Positions 1 to 6,065 of a DNA stretch of 6,801 nucleotides are shown one piece after another. The position numbers and the translations under genes are program-made. How positions within the stretch are numbered: the stretch's first letter is position 1; each line of letters begins with the position of its first letter. The stretch spans positions 1-6,801 of the forward strand of contig CAJQPD010000289.1 in NCBI GenBank assembly GCA_905480085.1, written 5' to 3'. This DNA is from an uncultured Acidimicrobiia bacterium. GTDB taxonomy: Bacteria > Actinomycetota > Acidimicrobiia > Spongiisociales > JAENVV01. Under the pieces are notes generated by a model. That model was not told the DNA's origin and searched no databases. It was given only the letters and a program-made list of their open reading frames with translations.

Positions 1-193
1 CTCCAGAGCATCGTAGGCGGCGCTGTTGAGAAGGTTTGCCACTACTGATACGCACGCCGATATCTGGTCATGCGTGACGATCAGGGGGGGCAGAAACGCC
101 AGGACGTTCCCGTGATGGCCACCCGGGTACAGGAGCAGCCCCTGTTGGACGGCCAGGTGGCTGACGGCCCGAGCGACTGGCAGCGGAGTCGGC
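1..193. repeat. Left arm of 193-bp near-perfect inverted repeat
   Basis: This arm is the reverse complement of 250-442; position i pairs with position 443-i. I compared the arms block by block and found one difference, T at 71 against G at 372. Pairing stops sharply at 193/250: 194-249 are A-A, followed inside by further non-pairing bases. On the minus strand this arm repeats the aminotransferase C-terminal coding sequence, with the difference changing an Arg codon (CGT) to His (CAT). It has no stop codon inside the window because the repeat reaches position 1 and may continue beyond it. A coding sequence copied backwards directly against itself is what fold-back chimeras look like; a real recent inverted duplication is the alternative. 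Confidence 0.97.
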
Positions 194-457
194 ACGATTC
201 GAGGCCGAGGGCTCATGCTGGCCGTAGAGCTTGTGTCCGACCGAAGTGAGCCGACTCCGCTGCCAGTCGCTCGGGCCGTCAGCCACCTGGCCGTCCAACA
301 GGGGCTGCTCCTGTACCCGGGTGGCCATCACGGGAACGTCCTGGCGTTTCTGCCCCCCCTGATCGTCACGCGTGACCAGATATCGGCGTGCGTATCAGTA
401 GTGGCAAACCTTCTCAACAGCGCCGCCTACGATGCTCTGGAGACCGCGGCGGGCTGA
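194..457 (+). CDS. Class III (GabT-like) aminotransferase, C-terminal fragment
   Basis: The last 87 codons of a PLP-dependent class III (ornithine/4-aminobutyrate type) aminotransferase. The reading frame is open from 194 and gives a run of type IRGRGLMLAVEL, then QQGLLLYPGGHHGNVLAF and LPPLIVTRDQI, before the TGA at 455-457. This matches the small C-terminal domain of the family, where a 'rG.Gl..aiEl' strand is followed by a 'G.ll...g..gnvlr..PPL.it..qi' segment. The PLP-binding lysine and most of a roughly 430-residue protein are missing. The Met at 215 is internal, not a start. The real gene must lie to the left, but the sequence there is replaced by the inverted copy of its own 3' end, so the gene is cut at 193/194 by an assembly chimera or a true rearrangement. 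It converges on the oxidoreductase gene with a 27-bp gap. The substrate cannot be assigned. Confidence 0.8.
   Translation, partial: TIRGRGLMLAVELVSDRSEPTPLPVARAVSHLAVQQGLLLYPGGHHGNVLAFLPPLIVTRDQISACVSVVANLLNSAAYDALETAAG
250..442. repeat. Right arm of 193-bp near-perfect inverted repeat
   Basis: Reverse complement of 1-193 with one mismatch (G at 372). This arm is the more likely original copy, because it continues in frame both leftward into the 56-bp centre (194-249) and rightward to the natural stop codon at 455-457. The arms and centre could form a very long hairpin in single-stranded DNA. Confidence 0.97.
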
Positions 458-484
458 GGCTCAACAACTCGCGGCGAGACTCCG

Positions 485-1327
485 CTACGTGACCGCTGCC
501 AGGGCGACGGCCAGCGGCTCGATGTGCTTCACAGACAAGGGCGCCCGCATACTGAACACAACATGATCGACGCCCGCTTCGGCGCGCACCATGGCCTTGT
601 CCGCCAGCTCATTAGGGTCGGCGTCGGGAGCAAACATGATGTGAACGGAGGTCTCGATTTCGGACGGGTCCCGACCCGCCTCGGCGCAATGGGCATGGAG
701 AATCTCCCGCTTGGCCTTCCAAGCATCGACTTCGATACCGAGGGCATCCCACATCGTGGCGTGCCGGGCCACCGTCCGCAGCGTCCGCTTCTCGCCGCCG
801 CCGCCGATCATGATGGGGACGTTCGGCGACTGAGGTCCTTTGGGCTCACAGCGAGCATCTTTCAACTGGTAGAACTCCCCGTCGAAGGTCGTTGACTCAT
901 TCGCCAACAGTGACTTGATCACCGCCACCCCTTCGTCGAAGCGATCCATACGCTCTTTGATCGTGCCCAGCTCAAGTCCATAGGCAGCGGACTCCAGCTC
1001 AAACCAGCCGGCCCCCAAGCCAAGGTTCAGTCGCCCGCCCGAGATGATGTCGAGCGTTGCAGCCATGTTGGCGGTCACCGCCGGATGCCGGTAGTGCATG
1101 CCATGCACCATGCACCCGACCCGTAGCCGCTTGGTGGCCTGGGTAAGTGCGACGAGCGTGGCCCAGCCTTCCAGACATGGTCCGTTCGGATCCCCATGAA
1201 TCGGATAGAAATGGTCGAAGTTCCACGCCGAATGGAACACCTCCATCTCATCGGCTGCCTGCCAGATCTCCAACATGTCTGACCAGGTGGTGTGTTGGGG
1301 TGGGGTCTTGATGGCGAACTTGACCAT
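485..1327 (-). CDS. LLM-class, putatively F420-dependent oxidoreductase
   Basis: A 280-residue luciferase-like (bacterial luciferase/F420 oxidoreductase superfamily) single-domain TIM-barrel protein, expected to be cytosolic. Visible family features are an N-terminal strand with DMLEIWQAADEMEVFHSAW (residues 17-35) and NFDHFYP (36-42); TQATKRLRVGCMV (62-74); HPAVTANMAATLDIISGGR (81-99) followed by LGLGAGWFELE (102-112); an R-x-D-R-F-D-E-G helix (126-133); and the glycine-rich PIMIGGGGEKRTL (171-183), which helps bind the cofactor phosphate in this superfamily. The GAGW and IGG..E pattern is typical of actinobacterial members annotated as F420-dependent; FMN use cannot be excluded. It is the last gene of the minus-strand operon. 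It starts 2 nt after the nitrilase stop, with a strong Shine-Dalgarno formed by the nitrilase's last codons, so the two are probably translationally coupled. Substrate unknown; redox of a pathway intermediate is inferred from context. Confidence 0.9.
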   Translation of the reverse strand: MVKFAIKTPPQHTTWSDMLEIWQAADEMEVFHSAWNFDHFYPIHGDPNGPCLEGWATLVALTQATKRLRVGCMVHGMHYRHPAVTANMAATLDIISGGRLNLGLGAGWFELESAAYGLELGTIKERMDRFDEGVAVIKSLLANESTTFDGEFYQLKDARCEPKGPQSPNVPIMIGGGGEKRTLRTVARHATMWDALGIEVDAWKAKREILHAHCAEAGRDPSEIETSVHIMFAPDADPNELADKAMVRAEAGVDHVVFSMRAPLSVKHIEPLAVALAAVT

Positions 1328-1329
1328 GG

Positions 1330-2370
1330 CTACTCCTCTTCTTCTTGCGGTGTGTCCAACGCAAGTGGTTCTCCGTAATCGATGGAACCCCGCTCCAGTT
1401 GTTCACTGGTCGCTTCAAGGAGCAACGGGGCCGGGGCCCGATTGACCAGGAGACGAAACACATCGGGCCGGTTGTAATGGCCTGCCAGGTCGTGGCGGAG
1501 TTTCATCGTGATTCCCGCATCCAGGTCCATGTCCGCATAGAGGATCAACTCCTCGTTGCCGATTGCCGGCCCGGCCACGACGGCCGTATTCGGGGCAACA
1601 ATGCACGAACCGCCGCCAATGTCGTCTCGCATCAAAAACTCTCGATCCTCATCACGCAGGGGAACCATCTCCCGGATACGATCATCCACGACGGCCGATG
1701 CGCTGATGACCCACGCCTTGGACATCTGAGCGAAAGCCCGCGCCGCAGTCAGTGAAATATCCGGCATAGGCAAAGCCGGCTTGGGGAAATGATTCGGCCA
1801 GGCCATCACATGAATCCGGGTGGCATCAGACGTAAGAGCAAAAATGGCCAGCGGGTTGGAGTTCTCGCCGCACATGAGACCGAAGACCGGACCAAACGGG
1901 CTGTCGAACACCCCGAACGTTTCAGGCCCACCCGGGGCGTGCACCAATCGCTCTCCGACCGTCGGAACCAGCTTCTGATGTTTTCCGACATATCCGGTTG
2001 TCGGGCTGATGAACACCTGAGTGTTGTACATGCTCCCGAACGTCCCGGGCCGCTTCTCACAAACCCCCATGACAACATACGTACCCGCCCGGGCGGCCGC
2101 CTCGGCCAGCACCTGAATCTCCGGGCCGGGAACTTCCAGTGAGTTCTTGAACAATTCCGTTGAGAGTTTGGTGGCGGGCCGGTCGGTCCCCGAGTGAAAA
2201 TGAAACCAGATCGGATGAGCGGGGATGAACCCCTCCGGGAATCCGACGATCTGAGCGCCGCCCGCCCCGGCTTCTTCGATGAGGGAAACCGCTTTTTCCA
2301 GCGTGGCCCGTTTATCCAAGAACACCGGAGCGGCTTGGACCGCCGCCCCCCGTACGATTTGATCAGACAC
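1330..2370 (-). CDS. Nitrilase (carbon-nitrogen hydrolase family)
   Basis: A 346-residue nitrilase-superfamily enzyme, predicted to hydrolyse an organic nitrile to the carboxylic acid and ammonia in the cytosol. The catalytic triad is visible: E46 in GFPEGFIP, K133 in GKHQKLVPTVGER and C167 in GLMCGENSNPLA, plus the accessory Glu140 seen in the family. WPNHFPK (191-197), the GGGSCIVAPN strand (252-261) and the DMDL segment (280-283) also fit branch 1 (true nitrilases). The length matches bacterial nitrilases (about 330-370). The residue after the catalytic Cys is Gly, where many characterised nitrilases have Trp (CWEN), so substrate range is uncertain and cyanide hydratase-like activity cannot be ruled out. 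The start is a GTG at 2370-2368, backed by AGGAGG 9 nt upstream; it overlaps the end of the Mo-hydroxylase gene by 8 nt. The tail ends in four Glu residues whose codons double as the next gene's ribosome binding site. Confidence 0.93.
   Translation of the reverse strand: MSDQIVRGAAVQAAPVFLDKRATLEKAVSLIEEAGAGGAQIVGFPEGFIPAHPIWFHFHSGTDRPATKLSTELFKNSLEVPGPEIQVLAEAAARAGTYVVMGVCEKRPGTFGSMYNTQVFISPTTGYVGKHQKLVPTVGERLVHAPGGPETFGVFDSPFGPVFGLMCGENSNPLAIFALTSDATRIHVMAWPNHFPKPALPMPDISLTAARAFAQMSKAWVISASAVVDDRIREMVPLRDEDREFLMRDDIGGGSCIVAPNTAVVAGPAIGNEELILYADMDLDAGITMKLRHDLAGHYNRPDVFRLLVNRAPAPLLLEATSEQLERGSIDYGEPLALDTPQEEEE
1333..1338 (-). promoter_or_regulatory. Ribosome binding site of the LLM oxidoreductase, inside nitrilase codons
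   Basis: On the minus strand GAGGAG lies 5 nt before the ATG at 1327-1325. It is made of the last two Glu codons of the nitrilase, and the TAG stop sits inside the spacer. It fixes the oxidoreductase start and supports coupling to the upstream gene. Confidence 0.8.
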
Positions 2371-4597
2371 GGGCTGCGGCCTCCTGGATTGCCTGCCAAA
2401 CTTTTTGAGGCCGGAGGGGAAGCTGAAGGTCGGTAACCCCCAGTGGGGCGAGTGCGTCGAGCGCCGCGTTGAGAATGGCCGGGGGAAGGCCGATGCAGCC
2501 TGCCTCGCCCGAGCCTTTCACACCAAGCGGATTCGATGGGGCAGGATGTTCGAGGCGATCGGCCCGAATGGCAGGCAGCGATGTCGAGTCCGGAATGAGG
2601 TAGGCGAGCAAAGACGTCGTGAGGGGTTGACCCTCTTCGTCATAGAGCACCTCTTCCCAGAGCGCCTGACCGAGTCCTTGAGCCATCGACCCGTGCAGTT
2701 GGCCCTGGACGATCATCGGATTGAGCACCCGTCCACAATCGTCAACGGCGACAATATCGAGTACCCGCACCTCGCCAGTTTCGGGAAGCACTTCAACCAC
2801 CGCCGCATGTACCCCATACGGGAAGGTCTGGGATCCGGGCTGGAACTTCTCATCGCTTTCCAAAGGCTCATCCCTCGCCAGGTCCCAGAGTGACACCTCA
2901 CTGCCGGGCGAACCTGCCACCGAGAAGACGCCCTGGTCATAGCGCAGATCATGTGGAGAAGCTTCCAGGCGTTTGGCGGCGCGCTCTCTAGCCAGCTCCA
3001 ACACCTTCAGGGCCATCCGATGTACGCCACTGGCACCGATCTGGGCTGAGCGGGACGCAAAGGTTCCCATCCCGGACGGCACTTCGTCGGTGTCACCGGC
3101 AATGACCCGGATCTCCTCGATACCGAAGATGTCGCGAGCCACCTGTGACCAGACGGTCTTATGTCCTTGCCCCCCACCGTCGGTGGAACCGGTTCGAATC
3201 ACGACCTCTTCGGATATCGGATCGACCTCAACGGCCGCATACTCCCACGATTCGACCGCTCCGCCGGCTCGCTCGACGAAGGCCCCGAAACCTATGCCGA
3301 GTAAGGCGTCGCCGGCTACCAGGCGTTGCTGCTGCTCCTCGCGTAATTCGTCCATGTCAAACATCGACCTGGCCAATTCGATGGCAGCCACATAATCACC
3401 TGAGTCGTAAATGGCACCGCCCGCAGTCGTATACGGAAACTCCCGAACGGCATTCCGGATTCGCACCTCGATCGGGTCGAGTCCGGCCGCCTTCGCAAAA
3501 GCCTCGATGCCGCGTTCGATGGTCAGAGCCGCCTCCGGCCGCCCGGCACCCCGATAGGGGGCAGTCGGCGCCATGTTCGTGACAACGGTTCGAGCATGGA
3601 TCTCAACCCGCGGGATGTCGTACATGCCGGTGGCCACCAGACGTCCAAACGTCGGAACCGCCGAGCCGTCGTGCGGATATGCTCCGGTCTCAGCCCATAA
3701 TTCGAACATCGCCCTGGTGAGGCGCCCGTCGGCAGTCCCTTCCAGAGTGACGACATGACGCTGGGCACGGCCGTGGGTGCCACCGGTGAACTGATCCGGT
3801 CGCCGCTGAATCCAGGCCACCGGTCGACCCAGGCGCATGGCAGCAGCCACCGCCACGAGATACTCGGGGAACATCGAGCCCTTCATGCCAAAGGCACCGC
3901 CCACATCGGGAACTGTGACTCGCACCCGCTCGATCCCCATAAACGTGGAGATCTGACCTTTGAGTTTGTGAGGTGCCTGGTGGCTGCACCACACATGCAC
4001 GCCCCCGTCTTCGGGGGCCGCCAGGATCGCCTGGGTCTCCATCGACACCGGTGCCAACCGCTGGTGATTCACCTCGACGGTCACCGAAATCTCCGCGGGA
4101 GGAGCAGGAAGTCCACCTTCGATGAACACTTCCTCGACGAGGTTGGAATCAGTTCCTTCAAACAGGATCGCCCGGTTCTCGCCTGGCACGAGCTCGACGG
4201 GGAGTTCATCGATCTCAACCCAGGCCAGGTCGGCGGCATCGGCGGCCTGCCGGGCAGATTCGGCAACCACCACCGCCACCGGGTCGCCAACATATCGAAC
4301 CCTGGTCCTGGCCAGAGGTGGGCGGGTCATGGGTTCGGCGGCCGGACCGCGGCCGGTAACTCCAGGAATGTCCTTCAGGTCGAGATCTTCGGCGGTGAAC
4401 ACGGCCACCACCCCGGGCGACGAGCGAACCTCGTCGAGGTCGACTTCCCTGATGACCCCATGGGGGCTCGGGCTGCGAACAAACGCGCAGTACAGGGCAT
4501 CGGCAGGCACCAGATCGGACACGTACGTTCCGTTCCCGGTGATGAGGCGTTCGTCTTCGACTCTACGTGAACTCACGTAGTGGGCTCCCAAGTTCAT
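2363..4597 (-). CDS. Molybdopterin-binding subunit of a xanthine dehydrogenase/CoxL-type hydroxylase (form II-like)
   Basis: A 744-residue large subunit of the xanthine oxidase family, carrying the Mo-molybdopterin cytosine dinucleotide site and hydroxylating a carbon centre with water as oxygen source. Residues 1-130 form the a/b hammerhead domain (RRVEDERLITGNGTYVSDL, VRYVGDPVAVVVAE). The Mo domains follow, with GGAFGMK (233-239), APYRGAGRPEAA (346-357), TDGGGQGHKT (472-481), SRSAQIGASG (515-524), QGQLHGSMAQGLGQALWEE (631-649) and GSGEAGCIG (695-703), where E698 is the expected catalytic glutamate. The loop reads PYRGAGR rather than the AYRCSFR of true form I CO dehydrogenase, so CO oxidation is unlikely; a heterocycle, aromatic or aldehyde substrate is more plausible. 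The ATG overlaps the cupin stop as ATGA. No FAD-binding or [2Fe-2S] subunit gene lies beside it, which is unusual. Confidence 0.93.
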   Translation of the reverse strand: MNLGAHYVSSRRVEDERLITGNGTYVSDLVPADALYCAFVRSPSPHGVIREVDLDEVRSSPGVVAVFTAEDLDLKDIPGVTGRGPAAEPMTRPPLARTRVRYVGDPVAVVVAESARQAADAADLAWVEIDELPVELVPGENRAILFEGTDSNLVEEVFIEGGLPAPPAEISVTVEVNHQRLAPVSMETQAILAAPEDGGVHVWCSHQAPHKLKGQISTFMGIERVRVTVPDVGGAFGMKGSMFPEYLVAVAAAMRLGRPVAWIQRRPDQFTGGTHGRAQRHVVTLEGTADGRLTRAMFELWAETGAYPHDGSAVPTFGRLVATGMYDIPRVEIHARTVVTNMAPTAPYRGAGRPEAALTIERGIEAFAKAAGLDPIEVRIRNAVREFPYTTAGGAIYDSGDYVAAIELARSMFDMDELREEQQQRLVAGDALLGIGFGAFVERAGGAVESWEYAAVEVDPISEEVVIRTGSTDGGGQGHKTVWSQVARDIFGIEEIRVIAGDTDEVPSGMGTFASRSAQIGASGVHRMALKVLELARERAAKRLEASPHDLRYDQGVFSVAGSPGSEVSLWDLARDEPLESDEKFQPGSQTFPYGVHAAVVEVLPETGEVRVLDIVAVDDCGRVLNPMIVQGQLHGSMAQGLGQALWEEVLYDEEGQPLTTSLLAYLIPDSTSLPAIRADRLEHPAPSNPLGVKGSGEAGCIGLPPAILNAALDALAPLGVTDLQLPLRPQKVWQAIQEAAARV
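2380..2385 (-). promoter_or_regulatory. Ribosome binding site of the nitrilase
   Basis: A perfect AGGAGG on the minus strand, 9 nt before the GTG at 2370-2368. It lies within the final codons of the upstream Mo-hydroxylase gene and is the reason for choosing this GTG start. Confidence 0.8.
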
Positions 4598-4968
4598 ATG
4601 TCATCCGGGACCACCCAGACCGTTTCGACCGGCGCCGGCACCCACAGTTCATAGAACCCGAACGGTTCGTCACCGGTCGCTTCAAACCAGTGGACCTCAC
4701 CATCGCCTGCGGTGCAAACATCACCCGCGGCAATCTCGTGGGCTTCGTCGTCCAGGTGAAGAATTCCCCGACCCTCGGCTATGAACCAAACGTGTCGGGC
4801 GCCAACGTGATAGTGGGCGGCGGCGGTATCTCCTGGTTGATAGAGGATGTAGTCGGCCCGCAGATCGGTGAAACCGAACATCTCCTCGGTAACCAGATCG
4901 ATCCGTTTTCGACCATCTCGAGTGGAATCGTGGGTCGGAAGCGCAGAAGCTTTGATAACTGACGGCAT
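4594..4968 (-). CDS. Small single-domain cupin protein with a four-His metal site
   Basis: A 124-residue cupin barrel protein, first gene of the minus-strand operon. Motif 1 is clear from G46 (PGDTAAAHYHVGARH, then G66): G-x5-H52-x-H54-x4-[H59]-x6-G, with His at the place of the usual Glu. Motif 2 runs from G82 (GDVCTAGDGEVHW) to H93. The metal ligands would be H52, H54, H59 and H93, giving either a small dioxygenase/isomerase-like enzyme or a binding protein. I prefer the ATG at 4968-4966 because a TANNNT box (TAGCTT) lies 7 nt upstream, fitting a leaderless start. A longer in-frame reading from a TTG at 5004-5002 would add 12 residues, but that codon falls in the predicted -35 box and has no Shine-Dalgarno. 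The stop overlaps the next start as ATGA. The exact reaction cannot be named. Confidence 0.85.
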   Translation of the reverse strand: MPSVIKASALPTHDSTRDGRKRIDLVTEEMFGFTDLRADYILYQPGDTAAAHYHVGARHVWFIAEGRGILHLDDEAHEIAAGDVCTAGDGEVHWFEATGDEPFGFYELWVPAPVETVWVVPDDI

Positions 4969-4975
4969 ACTCTCG

Positions 4976-5004
4976 AAGCTACACGGACCAAAATGATCCT
5001 GCAA
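4976..5004 (-). promoter_or_regulatory. Predicted promoter of the cupin operon (leaderless type)
   Basis: On the minus strand, TTGCAG (5004-4999) and TAGCTT (4981-4976) are separated by 17 nt, and TAGCTT lies 7 nt before the ATG at 4968. The TANNNT -10 at this distance matches leaderless actinobacterial promoters, and no good Shine-Dalgarno is present. The -35 match is weak (TTG only). Confidence 0.5.
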
Positions 5005-5012
5005 TCGATTGC
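5001..5012. promoter_or_regulatory. 12-bp palindrome between divergent promoters, possible operator
   Basis: GCAATCGATTGC is a perfect 12-bp palindrome located between the cupin operon and the amidohydrolase gene. Its two halves supply the TTGC of both predicted -35 boxes, so a dimeric regulator bound here would contact both promoters. No regulator gene lies in the window; the role is inferred from position and symmetry. Confidence 0.45.
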
Positions 5013-5038
5013 GGACCCTTTGTTCGGGCGGGTACAGT
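5009..5038 (+). promoter_or_regulatory. Predicted promoter of the amidohydrolase gene (leaderless type)
   Basis: TTGCGG (5009-5014) and TACAGT (5033-5038) are separated by 18 nt, and TACAGT ends 7 nt before the ATG at 5046. The TANNNT pattern and absence of a Shine-Dalgarno suggest that transcription starts at or next to the ATG. The -35 resemblance is weak. Confidence 0.5.
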
Positions 5039-5045
5039 CGTATCC

Positions 5046-6032
5046 ATGATCATTGACGTACACGCCCACTGCATTCCTTCCGAGTTTCGTTCCTGGCTGG
5101 AGACAGCCGGCCCATCAACCGGCATCAAGCTGGTTCAGGCGGAACGTGGCACATCCGTCGAGATGGCGGGACGGGCGGTTTCCCAGCCACTCCGCCCCGA
5201 CTTGACCGACTTCGATGCCCGACTGGCCGCCATGGATCGGCAAGGGGTTGACGTGCAGGTGCTGGCGGGATGGATCGACCTCACCGCCTATGAGCTACCC
5301 ACCGACCAGGCGGTCGCCTACTCCCGCATCCACAACGAGGCTCTGGCCGGAGAAGCCGCCAGGGCACCGGAACGGTTCCGGACCATCGGAACGATGCCGC
5401 TCCAGAACACCGACGCGTCCGTTGACGCCCTCAACTACGCCATGGATGAGTTGGGCATGGCAGGCGTGGAGCTGGCCACCACCGTTGACGGGGCCTACCT
5501 AGACCGCTTGGATCTCGACCCGTTCTGGGCCGCGGCCGAGGAAAAGGGAGCTTTCGTTCTGCTGCACCCGATGACTCCGCTCACCGGAGTCGACATGAGC
5601 AAATACTTCATGGAGAACATGGTCGCCCGACCTGCCGAGTCCACGATTGCCATGGCCGGCCTCATCTTCTCTGGCGTCTTCGAACGATTCCCTGACCTCA
5701 AGTTCTGCGTGGTTCATGGCGGCGGGTTCATGCCATACCAGATCGGCCGCCTCGACAAAGGTTATGAGATGAAGCCCGGCCTGACCGCCAAGAACATCTC
5801 CAAGCCGCCCCGCGAGTACCTCAAGCAGATGTATCTCGACACCGTTGTCCACGACGCCGCGGCGTTGCGGTACCTGGTCGAGGTCATGGGCGCCGACCAC
5901 ATCCTGCTGGGAACCGATTACCCGTTCGAGATGGGCGACGACGACCCGGTGGCCTTCATCAAATCAGCCGGACTGACTGCCGAACAGGAAGCGATGATTC
6001 TCAGCGGCAACGCCGAGAAGCTCTTCAGCTAG
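5046..6032 (+). CDS. ACMSD-type metal-dependent amidohydrolase/decarboxylase
   Basis: A 328-residue amidohydrolase-2 family TIM-barrel protein of the aminocarboxymuconate-semialdehyde decarboxylase (ACMSD) group, whose characterised members mostly carry out non-oxidative decarboxylation of aromatic or muconate-type acids using one divalent metal, usually Zn or Mn. Expected ligands and catalytic residues are in place: H6 and H8 in DVHAH, H174 in LLHP, H224 in VVHGGG and D291 in GTDYPFEMG; R235 in QIGRLDKG lies where ACMSD has a substrate-binding arginine. Order and spacing agree closely with bacterial ACMSD, and length (about 330) is normal. The ATG at 5046 is chosen because a TANNNT box precedes it by 7 nt. 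It is transcribed away from the cupin operon from a shared gap, so co-regulation is likely. Hydrolase or hydratase activity remains possible; the true substrate is unknown. Confidence 0.9.
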   Translation: MIIDVHAHCIPSEFRSWLETAGPSTGIKLVQAERGTSVEMAGRAVSQPLRPDLTDFDARLAAMDRQGVDVQVLAGWIDLTAYELPTDQAVAYSRIHNEALAGEAARAPERFRTIGTMPLQNTDASVDALNYAMDELGMAGVELATTVDGAYLDRLDLDPFWAAAEEKGAFVLLHPMTPLTGVDMSKYFMENMVARPAESTIAMAGLIFSGVFERFPDLKFCVVHGGGFMPYQIGRLDKGYEMKPGLTAKNISKPPREYLKQMYLDTVVHDAAALRYLVEVMGADHILLGTDYPFEMGDDDPVAFIKSAGLTAEQEAMILSGNAEKLFS

Positions 6033-6065
6033 CTCGGCCCACCCTCGCCGACGCCAGACCAACTC

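Noticed and set aside
68..331. Open frame on the minus strand across the inverted repeat centre
   Set aside because: It exists only because of the fold-back. It spans the repeat junction in a frame other than the aminotransferase frame and resembles no protein family.
458..484. Possible terminator between the two convergent genes (CTCG/CGAG)
   Set aside because: The stem is only 4 bp with a 3-nt loop and no T-run on either side; not a credible terminator.
3755..4570. Long open frame on the plus strand inside the Mo-hydroxylase gene
   Set aside because: Shadow of a GC-rich gene on the other strand; the opposite frame carries full family motifs while this one has none.
2363..4597. Carbon monoxide dehydrogenase (CoxL form I)
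   Set aside because: The form I AYRCSFR active-site loop is absent; PYRGAGR is present, and the medium and small subunit genes are missing.
4969..5004. N-terminal extension of the cupin from a TTG codon
   Set aside because: There is no Shine-Dalgarno, the extra 12 residues look unlike a cupin, and the region fits promoter elements for the ATG at 4968 better.
6033..6065. Possible bidirectional terminator between the amidohydrolase gene and lhgO
   Set aside because: No stable hairpin or T-run is visible in the 33 bp; nearby AGCTAGCT is too short.
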